DNA of 64,000 nucleotides from Firm-04 sp964463355 (GCA_964463355.1 CAYXBP010000010.1:1-64000), one strand, 5' to 3'; positions 53,992-63,423 are shown, counted from the first letter of the stretch. Numbers and translations are program-made. Notes: generated by a model from the sequence alone, not told the origin.

Positions 53992-56458
53992 ACAGGATCG
54001 TGCCGCCGATACACCGCAATATCCGACACAGCGAGAAAAGGTCGATGAACTGACCAAGAAAATGGAAGCAGGCATCCAAGATTTCATGCAGTCGGAGAAA
54101 TATCTGACATTCCTGCGCACTATGTCAAAGTTCCATAATTACAGTTTTCGTAACTGCGTGCTGATTGCAATGCAAAAGCCCGATGCGACATTGGTAGCAG
54201 GATATCAGGCGTGGCAGCAGAAATTCGAGCGACAGGTCGAGCGCGGTGCAAAGGGTATCAAGATTCTTGCGCCCTCACCGTATGAGGTAACAGTACAAAA
54301 ACAAAAGCTCGATGCCAACGGAAAACCTCTTTTTTCTTCTGACGGTCAGCCTGTCATGGAGAATGTTAAGGAAAAGCGAATGTCGTTCCGCGCCGTGACG
54401 GTATTTGATGTGTCACAGACAGCAGGCAAGCCGCTGCCGCAGATCGGCGCAGAACTGGACGGCAGCGTGACCGATTATGAACTGCTGCTGCAAGCGATCC
54501 GTGATGTATCGGATGCACCGATCACGATTGAGCAGATCGACAGCACGGCAAAGGGCTACTACGACCGCAGTGATCACACGATTCATGTGAAAGCAGGCAT
54601 GAGTGAAGCACAGACTGTTAAGACTGCGCTTCATGAGCTGACACATTCCGTTTTACATAATGCCGATGCGGAGGATGCCGACAAAAAATCCAGACAGACA
54701 AAAGAATGCGAAGCGGAAAGTGTCGCGTTTGTGGTCTGCGATCATTTCGGCTTGGACACAAGCGATTATTCATTCCCCTATCTGGCATCATGGTCATCCG
54801 CAGCAGAACTGCCCGAAATCCATGAATCCCTTGCGACCATTCAGCAGACAGCCGATGATCTGATCTCCAAGATCAGCGCTCGGTTTCAGGAATTGAAGGC
54901 AGTGCAACGGCAGACGGATGATTTAACGCCTGCACAGCAGAAAAAAGTCGAAAGGAATCAGACAGAGGATGAAAACTTTGCCGCGAAATTAAGCGACTAT
55001 TTACAGGGAAATCTCCCAATTCATGAGGTGATTCGAGTCGGAACAACACCGAACTGTTTGCGGATTATTGGCGCGGATGCAATTCCAGTTACGATGAAAC
55101 AATCCGTGTTGGAAAACAGCTTATCATCTGGAAAGCCGCGAAAAGAACACACGGAGGGGCATGATATTCCACCTGAAATCATGAAAAAACTACCGTCAGC
55201 ATTAAGAAATCCTATTTTCGTCTGCAATGGAAGCAAACCGAATACATTAGCTGTTATTACTGATGTGACCGATCAGGACGGAAATTATCTTCTGGTTTCT
55301 CTCAAATTAAATGCCGCTGGTCGAAGAAGCGTGGTAAACAATATCACATCCATTTATGGCAAGAAAAACATCGCTGACTACATTCAACGAGAACTTTCAA
55401 ACGAAAATATACTCGCCATGAATATAGAAAAAGCAGAGAAACTGTCTGCGGACATAGGGGTCCAATTCCCCAAGTGGACAGACATTCTCTGCTTTGATGA
55501 TAGTATAACATATTCAACGGAAAATGTCAAGAGGTTGAGCGAAATTTCTTCAACTGAGACTGGGCTGCCGCACGCAGAACACGAAAATGCTGATGCAGAT
55601 ATCAGCCTATCTCCTGAACAGATCAGAGCGCAGGCAGAGCAGCGTGTATCTGCCATGACAGACGAGGAAAAACGCGCCTTTATGAATGCTGCCGATGCTG
55701 CACAGTTCGGTGCTGCACCTTCGCCGATCAAAATGCAAATGTTCGAGCTGATTGCAGCCGAAGAACATGCAGCATATGAAGCAAAGCAGCAGGCGAAAGC
55801 GCAGGATCAGATCATCGGGAACACACCATATCGGGAGATATCAGATAAAACCTATGTCCGCGTCAGCAAAGAAGCTCTGCCGGCTGTGCTAGCCGGCATG
55901 GAAGCGCAGGGAATCGCATACAGCGGCAGGCATGACCGCAGTACAGGCGGCGCAACGATCACGATATCGAAATCGGATCAGGAAAAGGTCACGCAAATGT
56001 TAACGGATTCATCAGCAAGCAGTGTCGGAGAACAGCCACAGCATACAAAGGCTCAAATTCAGTTGATCGGGAACACACCATATCGGGAGATTCCCGATAA
56101 GTCTTATGTCAGGCTCGATGCCGCTGTAACTGCTGCGGTTGTCAAACAACTCGATACGCTGAATATTCCGTATTCAGGGAAGCTCGATCCAGTGCGCGGC
56201 AATATCATTACTGTATCGCGCGAGCATAAGAAGCTCGTTCAGGAATTGGCAGCAACGGCAAAAGAAACACTGTCAGATCAGCAGCCGCAAACACGCTATG
56301 CACGGTGTACGCGAGATCAGCTCGAAAAGCTACAAGCTGCAGGGCTTCAGCTCGATGCACAGACAAAGGGAGAGCAAGTCATCATAAAATTTTCGGCATC
56401 CGACGCAGATAAAGTCAAGCGTCTTCTCTCCGATCCGACTGCCGCCAAAAGAAGATAA
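53984..56458 (+). CDS. ArdC-like / zincin / MuF-C multi-domain protein
   Basis: The N terminus (about 10-110) matches the ArdC/LtrC ssDNA-binding domain (FRNCVLIAMQKPDATLVAGY, WQQKFERQVERGAKG), followed by a zinc peptidase-like domain with ALHELTHSVLH (about 214) and ECEAESVAF. Residues about 325-505 resemble the phage MuF C-terminal domain (IHEVIRVGTTPNCL, ITSIYGKKNIADYIQ, QFPKW). The last 220 residues hold three modules with NTPYREI and TRDQLEKLQ patterns. ArdC proteins protect incoming DNA from restriction. Length 824. Confidence 0.82.
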   Translation: MPKQDRAADTPQYPTQREKVDELTKKMEAGIQDFMQSEKYLTFLRTMSKFHNYSFRNCVLIAMQKPDATLVAGYQAWQQKFERQVERGAKGIKILAPSPYEVTVQKQKLDANGKPLFSSDGQPVMENVKEKRMSFRAVTVFDVSQTAGKPLPQIGAELDGSVTDYELLLQAIRDVSDAPITIEQIDSTAKGYYDRSDHTIHVKAGMSEAQTVKTALHELTHSVLHNADAEDADKKSRQTKECEAESVAFVVCDHFGLDTSDYSFPYLASWSSAAELPEIHESLATIQQTADDLISKISARFQELKAVQRQTDDLTPAQQKKVERNQTEDENFAAKLSDYLQGNLPIHEVIRVGTTPNCLRIIGADAIPVTMKQSVLENSLSSGKPRKEHTEGHDIPPEIMKKLPSALRNPIFVCNGSKPNTLAVITDVTDQDGNYLLVSLKLNAAGRRSVVNNITSIYGKKNIADYIQRELSNENILAMNIEKAEKLSADIGVQFPKWTDILCFDDSITYSTENVKRLSEISSTETGLPHAEHENADADISLSPEQIRAQAEQRVSAMTDEEKRAFMNAADAAQFGAAPSPIKMQMFELIAAEEHAAYEAKQQAKAQDQIIGNTPYREISDKTYVRVSKEALPAVLAGMEAQGIAYSGRHDRSTGGATITISKSDQEKVTQMLTDSSASSVGEQPQHTKAQIQLIGNTPYREIPDKSYVRLDAAVTAAVVKQLDTLNIPYSGKLDPVRGNIITVSREHKKLVQELAATAKETLSDQQPQTRYARCTRDQLEKLQAAGLQLDAQTKGEQVIIKFSASDADKVKRLLSDPTAAKRR

Positions 56459-56476
56459 AACAGAGAGGATGATTAT

Positions 56477-56920
56477 ATGTCTATCGGGAATCGCATTCGC
56501 TTCTTTCGGGAATTTCGCGGATTTACTACACAGCATCTCGGTGCATTGCTCGGAAATTCAGAACGGTATGCCGATATGCGCATTTCGCAGTATGAAAGAG
56601 GATTTCGCACGCCGCGCGAAGATCTTCTGAATGAAATTGCTAAAATATTGGAGATCAGCCAAAGAGCTTTGGACTTGAATGTTGAGGATGATATCGGTAT
56701 CATGCAGACTTTGTTCTTTTTGGAGGACAAATACCATTTCACACCGACACAGGAGGATGATGCCGTTGTGCTGCGGATTCCAATGAACGATCTTATGCAC
56801 GAATGGATCGCGCAGTATCAGCGTTATCTGAATGGCGTGATCTCGCGTGTGCAATATGACGATTGGCGATATCAGCTCGATACTGCGCCAATACCGTCAG
56901 ATGATAAACAGGAGGGATAG
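56477..56920 (+). CDS. XRE-family transcriptional regulator
   Basis: A 147-residue protein with an N-terminal Cro/C1-type helix-turn-helix: NRIRFFREFRGFTTQHLG, then RISQYERGFRTPREDLLNEIAKIL. The C-terminal 80 residues are an unassigned ligand or dimer domain. GAGAGGAT precedes the ATG. As one of the few DNA-binding regulators in this part of the element, it is a candidate to bind the repeated 16-bp dyad; this is a guess. Confidence 0.88.
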   Translation: MSIGNRIRFFREFRGFTTQHLGALLGNSERYADMRISQYERGFRTPREDLLNEIAKILEISQRALDLNVEDDIGIMQTLFFLEDKYHFTPTQEDDAVVLRIPMNDLMHEWIAQYQRYLNGVISRVQYDDWRYQLDTAPIPSDDKQEG

Positions 56921-56922
56921 AT

Positions 56923-59352
56923 ATGGTTGTAATTTATGCTGAAAAAAGCAGCCTCGCAAAAGCAATCGCAGAGGTACTCGGCGCAGGCAAAAGGATTCCA
57001 CTGAAGGATGCACCGACCGTCGGGCATTATGAATTTCAATTCAACGGAGAGAATGCGATCCTCTGTCATGGTGTCGGGCATCTTATGCAGCTCGTGCCTG
57101 CAAAATCCTATGATGAAAAATATGCCAAATGGGATTTATCCGTTTTCCCCTGCATTCCTGAAGCGTATCGGATCGCACCGAAATCGGCAACGAAAGCTTG
57201 TGCGCAGCTCATCAAGAGCTTTCTGCAAAAGGCGGATTGGGTAATCAATGCGACCGATCCAGACCGTGAGGGCGAGCTGATCTTTTCGTATGTGTATCAG
57301 GCTTGCGGCTGTCGAGCACCGTATAAGCGCGTCTGGATTGAGGACTTGACCGAGGCAAAGATCACGGCTGCGTTTGCAAATCTGATTGAGCCGACACAGG
57401 CAATTTCCGAACAGCACAGCGGTACACCCGATGATCTGCAAAGAGCAGGGCGTGCGCGAGATATCGCTGACTGGCTGATTGGAAACAATCTGACGGTCGC
57501 AGCGACAAAGCAATTCGGATCATCGGTTGATCTCATGAGTGTCGGGCGTGTGCAAACACCGACACTTGCGCTGATCGTTGACCGCGAGCATGATATCAGA
57601 AATTTTGTGAAGAAACCGTACTGGAAACTGATCGGCAGCTTTACGACCGCATCAGGCGAAACCTTTGAAGCAGAATACACAGAGGGTAAATTTGATTCCG
57701 AGGAAGCAGCAAAGGCAATGCTGCAAAAATGCGGTGATGCAACGGCGACAGTTTCCGCATTGGAAACCAAGCACCGCACTGAATCTGCGCCGCTGCTCTA
57801 CAATGCAACACAGCTTCAGATCGCGGCAAGCGACAAATTCGATTGGGATTCCGACAAAACAGCCGAAACAACAGAACAAATCTATCTCGATAAGATCGCA
57901 TCCTATCCGCGTACAAGCTCGGAGCATCTGACCGAAGCAATGATACCAGAGGTCACGCTCACGCTTCAGAAGATTATGCAAATGCCTGAATACGCGCAGT
58001 ATGCACTGCCTGAAGATCAATGGCTTCCGTTCGGAAAGCGGCATTTCAATGACAAGAAAGTCGGCTCGCATCCTGCGATCATACCGACTGTCCGTGTTCC
58101 AGAAAATACATCTTCTCTTTCCGATGATGAAAAACAGCTTTATGATTTGCTTGTGAAATCGCTGCTGCGGATCGTCTATCCGAAAGCGGAGCTTGACGAT
58201 ACCACGGCGCAGCTCGATGTGAACGGCGTGCCATTCAAGGCAACAGGCAGCGTGATTACCGAAAATGGTTGGTATGCAGTCGATGCCATGCCTGAAGGCA
58301 AGAAGCTGCTGCCGACACTTTCCGAGGGCGACACATTAAGCTGCAAGCTGTCGATCAAGCAGGGAGAAACAGAGCCGCCGAAGCGATATACCGAAGCCAC
58401 GCTTCTGGCTGCAATGGAGCTTGCAGGTCAGAAGATCGAGGACGAGGAAACGCGCACGCTCATGAAATTGCAGAAGAAAGGGCTTGGCACGGATGCCACG
58501 CGCGCGCCGATTATCAAGGGATTATTTGCAAAGGATTTTCTGAAGCGCAAGGGCAAATCCATTCTGCCGACAGAAAAAGGAATGTTTCTGATCGACACTC
58601 TCCCGATCGCAGCGATCAAATCCGCTGATATGACAGGAGAATGGGAAATGCGGCTCAATGAGATTGCAATGGGCAGAGAGAGCTATGACAGCTTCATCCG
58701 CGAGATCGAGCAGACCACGCAGCAGTGGTTTGGTTCGATCGCACAGACTGCGGAGCATCACTATACCGATCCTGCAATCGCCGAGCTGAAATGCCCGATC
58801 TGCGGCAAGCCGATCCAGAGAACCAAGTTCGGATATGGCTGCACTGGCTACTCCAAAGGCGGAAACGGCTGCGGTTTTGCGGTCAGCAGTCCGCTGTGTG
58901 AGGTCAAACTGAGCGCAAAGATCATGCAGCAGCTCTGCGAGCAGGGGCGCACCGAGGTGATCAACGGATTTGTTTCAAAGAAAGGCAATTCTTTCTCCGC
59001 CGCGCTTGTTCTCGATCGAGAAAACAGCAATGTCAGATTCGAGCTGCATTCAGCCGATGAAACCGATATGCTTTGCCCGATCTGCGGCAAGCCAATTCGG
59101 AAAACCAAGTTCGGATATGGCTGCACTGGCTATTCCAAAGACGGAAACGGCTGCAATTTCAGCGTGTTCTCAGAGATCGCAGGCAAAAAGCTCACGGCAT
59201 CACAGGTCAAAATGCTGCTCAGTAATGGACGCACAGGACTGATCAAGGGATTTCACAAGAAGAATGACCCCGACGAAACCTTTGATGCAATCCTCGTTGT
59301 AGATAAGGCAGAATGCCGCATCAGGTTTGAATTCCCGAAATCGAAAAAATAG
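56923..59352 (+). CDS. topB: type IA DNA topoisomerase III with tandem zinc modules
   Basis: The product begins VVIYAEKSSLAKAIAEVLGA (Toprim) and has NATDPDREGELIF (acidic Toprim residues), ARDIADWLIGNNLT and the active-site Tyr in SYPRTSSEHL (about residue 328). Two near-identical C-terminal zinc modules, CPICGKPIQRTKFGYGC (about 623) and CPICGKPIRKTKFGYGC (about 717), are followed by similar spacers. ICE-borne TopB is common near DNA-processing genes. It starts two bases after the XRE stop. Length 809. Confidence 0.94.
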   Translation: MVVIYAEKSSLAKAIAEVLGAGKRIPLKDAPTVGHYEFQFNGENAILCHGVGHLMQLVPAKSYDEKYAKWDLSVFPCIPEAYRIAPKSATKACAQLIKSFLQKADWVINATDPDREGELIFSYVYQACGCRAPYKRVWIEDLTEAKITAAFANLIEPTQAISEQHSGTPDDLQRAGRARDIADWLIGNNLTVAATKQFGSSVDLMSVGRVQTPTLALIVDREHDIRNFVKKPYWKLIGSFTTASGETFEAEYTEGKFDSEEAAKAMLQKCGDATATVSALETKHRTESAPLLYNATQLQIAASDKFDWDSDKTAETTEQIYLDKIASYPRTSSEHLTEAMIPEVTLTLQKIMQMPEYAQYALPEDQWLPFGKRHFNDKKVGSHPAIIPTVRVPENTSSLSDDEKQLYDLLVKSLLRIVYPKAELDDTTAQLDVNGVPFKATGSVITENGWYAVDAMPEGKKLLPTLSEGDTLSCKLSIKQGETEPPKRYTEATLLAAMELAGQKIEDEETRTLMKLQKKGLGTDATRAPIIKGLFAKDFLKRKGKSILPTEKGMFLIDTLPIAAIKSADMTGEWEMRLNEIAMGRESYDSFIREIEQTTQQWFGSIAQTAEHHYTDPAIAELKCPICGKPIQRTKFGYGCTGYSKGGNGCGFAVSSPLCEVKLSAKIMQQLCEQGRTEVINGFVSKKGNSFSAALVLDRENSNVRFELHSADETDMLCPICGKPIRKTKFGYGCTGYSKDGNGCNFSVFSEIAGKKLTASQVKMLLSNGRTGLIKGFHKKNDPDETFDAILVVDKAECRIRFEFPKSKK

Positions 59353-59408
59353 CATTGAAATGCCGCCGTTTGCAAAAATGGCGGCATTTTCTGTAGAAAG
59401 GATATATC

Positions 59409-60371
59409 ATGAAAATTACAGATGATATGCTGCATCAGGCACAGGCTGTCGATATGATCAGTTACCTTGAATCGCTCGGATATACGCTGCATCAGACAGG
59501 CAGCAGCTACAAGATCAAAGTGACCGATAAGCACGCAAACGATCTTTCCAGTTTATCTGTCTTTTCTGACAGAAAGGGTTGGAAGCGGTGGTCAGACGGA
59601 ACAATGGGACATGACACGATCTCATTTATTCAGAAAGTATTTGGGAAAACATTTCAGGAAGCTGTCTGCGAGCTGTGCGGTGTAACGCCGCAGAGCATCG
59701 CAGCAGCCGATTCTGGCTATCAAAAAAAAGAAGAACGCAGGCAGCTTACACTCCCTCCTGCGACCGAAGGAAAGTACAGCCGCGCCTATGCCTACCTGAC
59801 GCATACCAGAGGGATTGATCCTGCGATCGTCACCTCGCTCATGCAGTCCAAGCAAATCTATCAGGATCAACGCGGCAATGTGGTGTTTGTCGGTATGGAC
59901 AGCAGCGGAACACCGAAATACGGCGCGGTGCGCGGAACGCTGACGGATAAGCAGTATCGCGGAGAATGTACAGGATCAGACAAGCGACACAGTTTTTGCA
60001 TGCACGGCAGCAATCCGCAGAAGCTCATGGTCTTTGAATCGCCGATCGACGCAATGAGCCACGCATCGCTTGTAAATGCGATCACTGGGAACCCAGAAGC
60101 GTGGCGCGTACATACACGGCTTTCCCTCGGCGGCACATCCGATGTTGCATTAATGCAGTACCTTTCGGAGCATCCTGAATGCAAAGATATCACGCTCTGC
60201 CTTGACAATGATGCCGCAGGCTTGGCAGCGGCAAAGCTGATCGGACAAAAGCTGCGCAGTCAGGGCTATGCCGTGCGCATTCTCCCCTCAAAATGCAAGG
60301 ATTTCAATGAACAGCTCTGTGCATTCCGCGCGAATGAAAACCATGCTAGGCAAGGCATGAAGGCAGGATAA
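59409..60371 (+). CDS. DUF3991 and Toprim domain protein
   Basis: This primase-like protein of mobile elements has an N-terminal part with VDMISYLESLGYTL and WKRWSDGTMGHDTISF (zinc-free CHC2-like), DUF3991 in the middle (SRAYAYLTHTRGIDPAIV), and a C-terminal Toprim with VFESPIDAMSHA and TLCLDNDAAG. It could prime replacement-strand synthesis after transfer. It ends two bases before the nuclease gene. Length 320. Confidence 0.9.
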   Translation: MKITDDMLHQAQAVDMISYLESLGYTLHQTGSSYKIKVTDKHANDLSSLSVFSDRKGWKRWSDGTMGHDTISFIQKVFGKTFQEAVCELCGVTPQSIAAADSGYQKKEERRQLTLPPATEGKYSRAYAYLTHTRGIDPAIVTSLMQSKQIYQDQRGNVVFVGMDSSGTPKYGAVRGTLTDKQYRGECTGSDKRHSFCMHGSNPQKLMVFESPIDAMSHASLVNAITGNPEAWRVHTRLSLGGTSDVALMQYLSEHPECKDITLCLDNDAAGLAAAKLIGQKLRSQGYAVRILPSKCKDFNEQLCAFRANENHARQGMKAG

Positions 60372-60373
60372 AT

Positions 60374-60925
60374 ATGAAGCTTACATCTGACACCAAGCAG
60401 CAGCTTGCGTTTTATCTCAGCTTGCTGCTGCTTGTTATCATTTGCTTTTTTCATCTGTATCGTCCGATCCAAAGCCCCGAAGCGACTGTCTACAGCAAGC
60501 CCGATCCGATCCTCTACGGTCTGTACGATGTTGTGCGCGTGATCGATGGTGACACAATCGTGATCGACATAGACGGTGAAAGCACCACGGTCAGACTGAT
60601 CGGTGTTGACACACCTGAGAGCGTACATCCCGATGCGGCACGCAATACCGAAGAAGGCAAAATTGCTTCCGAGTGGACTGCCGCGCTGCTGACCGATGCA
60701 CAGGTTTATATCGAGTATGATATTGACCGCACGGATGATTACGGACGAACACTTACATATGTTTATCTGGATGACGGCAGCACAATGGTGCAGGACGAGC
60801 TGCTGAAGAACGGCATAGCAACTGTTATGACGATTCGCCCCAACGAAAAGTATGCGTTTCAATTTTCGCGATTGGAAGCTGAAGCGCAGGAGAACGGTAT
60901 AGGATTTTGGAATGGAGAGGAATGA
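60374..60925 (+). CDS. membrane-anchored staphylococcal-type nuclease
   Basis: An N-terminal membrane helix (about 8-27) precedes an SNase domain with VIDGDTIVIDIDGESTTVRL, LIGVDTPESVHPDA and the catalytic Arg/Glu stretch ending DRTDDYGRTLTYVY. Length 183. Export would put the nuclease outside the membrane; ICE homologues may degrade competing DNA or aid transfer. The gene is the last of the rightward run before the convergent vapBC. Confidence 0.9.
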   Translation: MKLTSDTKQQLAFYLSLLLLVIICFFHLYRPIQSPEATVYSKPDPILYGLYDVVRVIDGDTIVIDIDGESTTVRLIGVDTPESVHPDAARNTEEGKIASEWTAALLTDAQVYIEYDIDRTDDYGRTLTYVYLDDGSTMVQDELLKNGIATVMTIRPNEKYAFQFSRLEAEAQENGIGFWNGEE

Positions 60926-60983
60926 CGGTGATAGCGATACCCATGCGTGAAGATATTGCAAATTTTTTTCTCTTTTGATAGAA

Positions 60984-61016
60984 AGAAAGACAGGGCAATC
61001 CATACCCTGCCTTTCT
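60984..61016. terminator. terminator between the nuclease and vapBC
   Basis: AGAAAGACAGGG (60984-60995) and CCCTGCCTTTCT (61005-61016) pair with one mismatch around a nine-base loop. A T-rich run at 60961-60975 lies on the far side, so it serves vapBC on the minus strand best. Confidence 0.65.
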
Positions 61017-61018
61017 GC

Positions 61019-61423
61019 TCATGATTCTTCGTACCAGTCAACGAGCTGCAAGCCGTTCACGCGCTGAAATTCTCGTGTGTTGTGTGTCACAACGATCAGA
61101 TTTGCAGCCTTGCCGTGCGCGGCGATCAGCGTGTCCATTGTGCCGATCGGCGTACCCTGTCTGCGCAGTGCGGCGTTGATCGTGCCGTATTCTGCCGCTG
61201 CATCACTGTCGAACGGCAAAATATCCAGAATTGCAAGCATCTGCATTAGAGCGATCGCGTTCTTCTGCGGATTGGAGCTTGCGGCAACACCGTGTTCCAG
61301 TTCGGCAAGTGTGATCGCGGAGATCGCAAGCCCCTCTTGCCAATGCGCCTGTATATTCCGCAGCACAGACGGTACACCCTTTTGTGCATAAATGCAGATG
61401 TTCGTGTCGAGCAAGTATTTCAT
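61019..61423 (-). CDS. vapC: VapC-type PIN-domain toxin
   Basis: This PIN ribonuclease has KYLLDTNICIY (first Asp), ITLAELEHGV (Glu), GTMDTLIAAHG (Asp) and VTHNTREFQRV, the full acidic set of the VapC family. Length 134 is normal. Its start overlaps the vapB stop (ATGA), so it is coupled to its antitoxin. VapC toxins usually cut tRNA or rRNA; here the pair likely stabilises the element. Confidence 0.93.
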   Translation of the reverse strand: MKYLLDTNICIYAQKGVPSVLRNIQAHWQEGLAISAITLAELEHGVAASSNPQKNAIALMQMLAILDILPFDSDAAAEYGTINAALRRQGTPIGTMDTLIAAHGKAANLIVVTHNTREFQRVNGLQLVDWYEES

Positions 61424-61659
61424 AGCGATTCCCTCGCCGACGGAACATCCTCTGCACGGCTGCTTTCAACCGCTGCAAAGTAATCCTCGGTGAAGCCGCC
61501 GACACCCTGCATAAAGGTTTCCCACGCCTGATCTTTCGGCGAAAGCAGGATGCAGCCGCCAACTTTCTGCACATAGACCTCAGTTCCCTGAAAACGAAAT
61601 TCCTTTGGCAGCCGTACCGCCTGACTGCTGCCGTTCGTAAAGAGCTTTGCTGTTTGCAT
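61420..61659 (-). CDS. vapB: VapB-type antitoxin (AbrB-like)
   Basis: The 79-residue product has the swapped-hairpin AbrB-type N terminus TAKLFTNGSSQAVRLPKEF and a C-terminal toxin-binding tail ending EDVPSARESL. AGGAGGTGA favours ATG 61659 over the in-frame ATG 61668. It binds VapC and represses the operon. The promoter with its dyad lies just upstream. Confidence 0.92.
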   Translation of the reverse strand: MQTAKLFTNGSSQAVRLPKEFRFQGTEVYVQKVGGCILLSPKDQAWETFMQGVGGFTEDYFAAVESSRAEDVPSARESL

Positions 61660-61679
61660 AGCGATCACCTCCTGCTTAT

Positions 61680-61708
61680 AGTATATACGAAAGTATATAC
61701 TTTGTCAA
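61680..61708 (-). promoter_or_regulatory. vapBC promoter with twin GTATATAC operator
   Basis: On the minus strand, TTGACA (61708-61703), 17 bases, TATACT (61685-61680). Two copies of the palindrome GTATATAC (61681-61688 and 61693-61700) fill the spacer and overlap the -10, the expected site for autoregulation by VapB/VapBC. Confidence 0.85.
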
Positions 61709-61744
61709 GAGGAAAATATAATATTTTGAAAGGAGGGCTGCACG

Positions 61745-62548
61745 ATGCGCCTGATCAAACTGAGCAATACGATCTTCACGCTTGGATTATCACACAATGC
61801 ACTCTGCGTCTACAGTTATCTTTGCAGTATCAACGGAAAAACAATGGCAGACGGAACGGCTGCTGTCAAGGTCAAGCAGACAACGATCGCCGCTGCCTGC
61901 GGCATCAAGTCGGTGCAGACTGTTGCAAAAGCCCTCCGCGAATTGGAGAACAAGCAGCTCGTAGACAAGACGATCCGTACCGTGCGCGAGGATCGCACGC
62001 TTTCTACCAATCTGTATTTTATCAAGAAGCAGTCCGTGTCCGACAGCTTCTTTTTTGTATGCCCCAAAACGGCGTTTTCAGGCGATCTCTGCCCTCGTCA
62101 GCTCGTAGTATACCTGTTCCTCTGCAAAGCCCACAGCGTTCTTCTGGGGCGCTCTTGGAACAGCTATAACGACATGGCAAAGCAGATCGGCATGAAGCGT
62201 GAAACAGTGATCGCCACGATCGGGGAGCTTTGCAGCAAGCATCTCGTCTACAAGCAGCGCCGCTTTTCAAGGGAGAATAAGCGTGTACATATCGACAATC
62301 TGTATTTCATCGTGCAGCGTCAGCAGGGAACAATAAAAAAGAAGAAGCCGTGTACCCAGCACGGCTTCCTCAGATTGCTCACAGCGGCTATCAGCTCGAC
62401 TGTCAAGCGTATCACAGCATCAGTATATCACAATCCAGATCGTTTGTCAAGTCTTTTTTCGGGTAGGGGTAGTCCTGAAATTGAGAGCCGTATATTAGAC
62501 CCAAATATTTCTTCCTTCAAAGAAAGAAAAGTGTTTGTTATACCCTAG
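61745..62548 (+). CDS. winged-helix (replication-type) protein
   Basis: Two winged-helix-like units can be seen: residues about 10-100 (LSHNALCVYSYLCS, IKSVQTVAKALRELENKQLV) and 110-190 (CPRQLVVYLFLCKA, MKRETVIATIGELCSKHLV). This is like replication initiator or DnaD-type helix-turn-helix proteins of mobile elements. AAAGGAGGG precedes ATG 61745. The gene diverges from vapBC. The last 60 residues are basic and of no known type. Whether it initiates replication is unproven. Confidence 0.72.
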   Translation: MRLIKLSNTIFTLGLSHNALCVYSYLCSINGKTMADGTAAVKVKQTTIAAACGIKSVQTVAKALRELENKQLVDKTIRTVREDRTLSTNLYFIKKQSVSDSFFFVCPKTAFSGDLCPRQLVVYLFLCKAHSVLLGRSWNSYNDMAKQIGMKRETVIATIGELCSKHLVYKQRRFSRENKRVHIDNLYFIVQRQQGTIKKKKPCTQHGFLRLLTAAISSTVKRITASVYHNPDRLSSLFSGRGSPEIESRILDPNISSFKERKVFVIP

Positions 62549-62685
62549 GTATATTATATACTACGCCGCGACTTTTTGAAATTTCGCTCTGGCTTTCAAC
62601 AGCCTGTTTCTGCGCGTTCGTGCATGATCGGGGCGGCACAGATTGACTGCGGCGCGGCGGCATTTTTCTTTTTTTGACGGAACGC
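62549..62685. other. intergenic stretch with no gene seen
   Basis: The 62549-62787 gap carries a GC-rich run followed by T tracts (62650-62675), with only a poor hairpin. Apart from the promoter at 62686-62714 nothing was recognised. Confidence 0.4.
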
Positions 62686-62714
62686 TTGACAACCTAAGTT
62701 CAATCGGTTAAAAT
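62686..62714 (+). promoter_or_regulatory. sigma-A promoter for the Fic-like gene
   Basis: TTGACA (62686-62691), 17 bases, TAAAAT (62709-62714), with a leader of about 65 bases. Confidence 0.8.
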
Positions 62715-62787
62715 AGTGGTGGAGATCACTTTATAACAGAATCGTTATGTATAGTGTATTCGGCGCAGTTTTAGGAGAGATTCAATC

Positions 62788-63423
62788 ATGAAAGCGAAAT
62801 ATCAGCTTACAATAAAGGAAAATGTGTTTATCGCCGAAAGGAATTTGGTCGATTATATTTGGAAAAGCGCACGGTTGGAGGGATTGAGCGTGACCTTTCC
62901 GCAAACGGACGCTATTGTGCGCGGTATGGGTACAAATGTGCCTTTAAAAGAGATTGACGCGATACGCAACCTGAAACGCGCTTGGCAATTCTTGCTTGAA
63001 ACACTCGATTGCCCGACAGACTTCTCTTATATTTGCCAATTAAACCGCTTTGTGGGAAAGAACTTGTTTGACAGTTCCGAATCTATCCGCAAAGTGCCTG
63101 TAACGATCGGCGGTACAACATGGATTCCTGACCTTCCGATCGAGGTGAATATTAAGGATGAGCTTGCCGAAATTGCCAAGATCGAATCCCCTACCGAACG
63201 CTCGATCACGCTCATGCTGCATTGTATGCGGCGTCAGATGTTTCTGGACGGCAACAAGCCTGTCGGTATGCTCGCTGCCAATCATGAAATGATTATGAAC
63301 GGCTGTGGTATCATTTCTATCCCCATTGAGAGACAAGTAGAATTCATGGAAATGTTGATCCAATTCTATGAAACCAATCAAATGGAACCGTTAAAGCAAT
63401 ATGTTTTACGACTATTGTATTGA
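62788..63423 (+). CDS. Fic-family protein with degenerate active site
   Basis: Fic proteins transfer AMP or other groups to target proteins. The N terminus has the inhibitory-helix pattern KSARLEGL ([ST]xxxE[GN]). The core motif, normally HPFxDGNGR, reads RQMFLDGNKPV, so the catalytic His is Gln and the Arg is lost. A QMFxDGNKR variant is common in one Fic subgroup, but the Pro-Val here is a further change. Length 211. AGGAGA precedes the ATG. It may be an inactive or altered enzyme. Confidence 0.8.
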   Translation: MKAKYQLTIKENVFIAERNLVDYIWKSARLEGLSVTFPQTDAIVRGMGTNVPLKEIDAIRNLKRAWQFLLETLDCPTDFSYICQLNRFVGKNLFDSSESIRKVPVTIGGTTWIPDLPIEVNIKDELAEIAKIESPTERSITLMLHCMRRQMFLDGNKPVGMLAANHEMIMNGCGIISIPIERQVEFMEMLIQFYETNQMEPLKQYVLRLLY

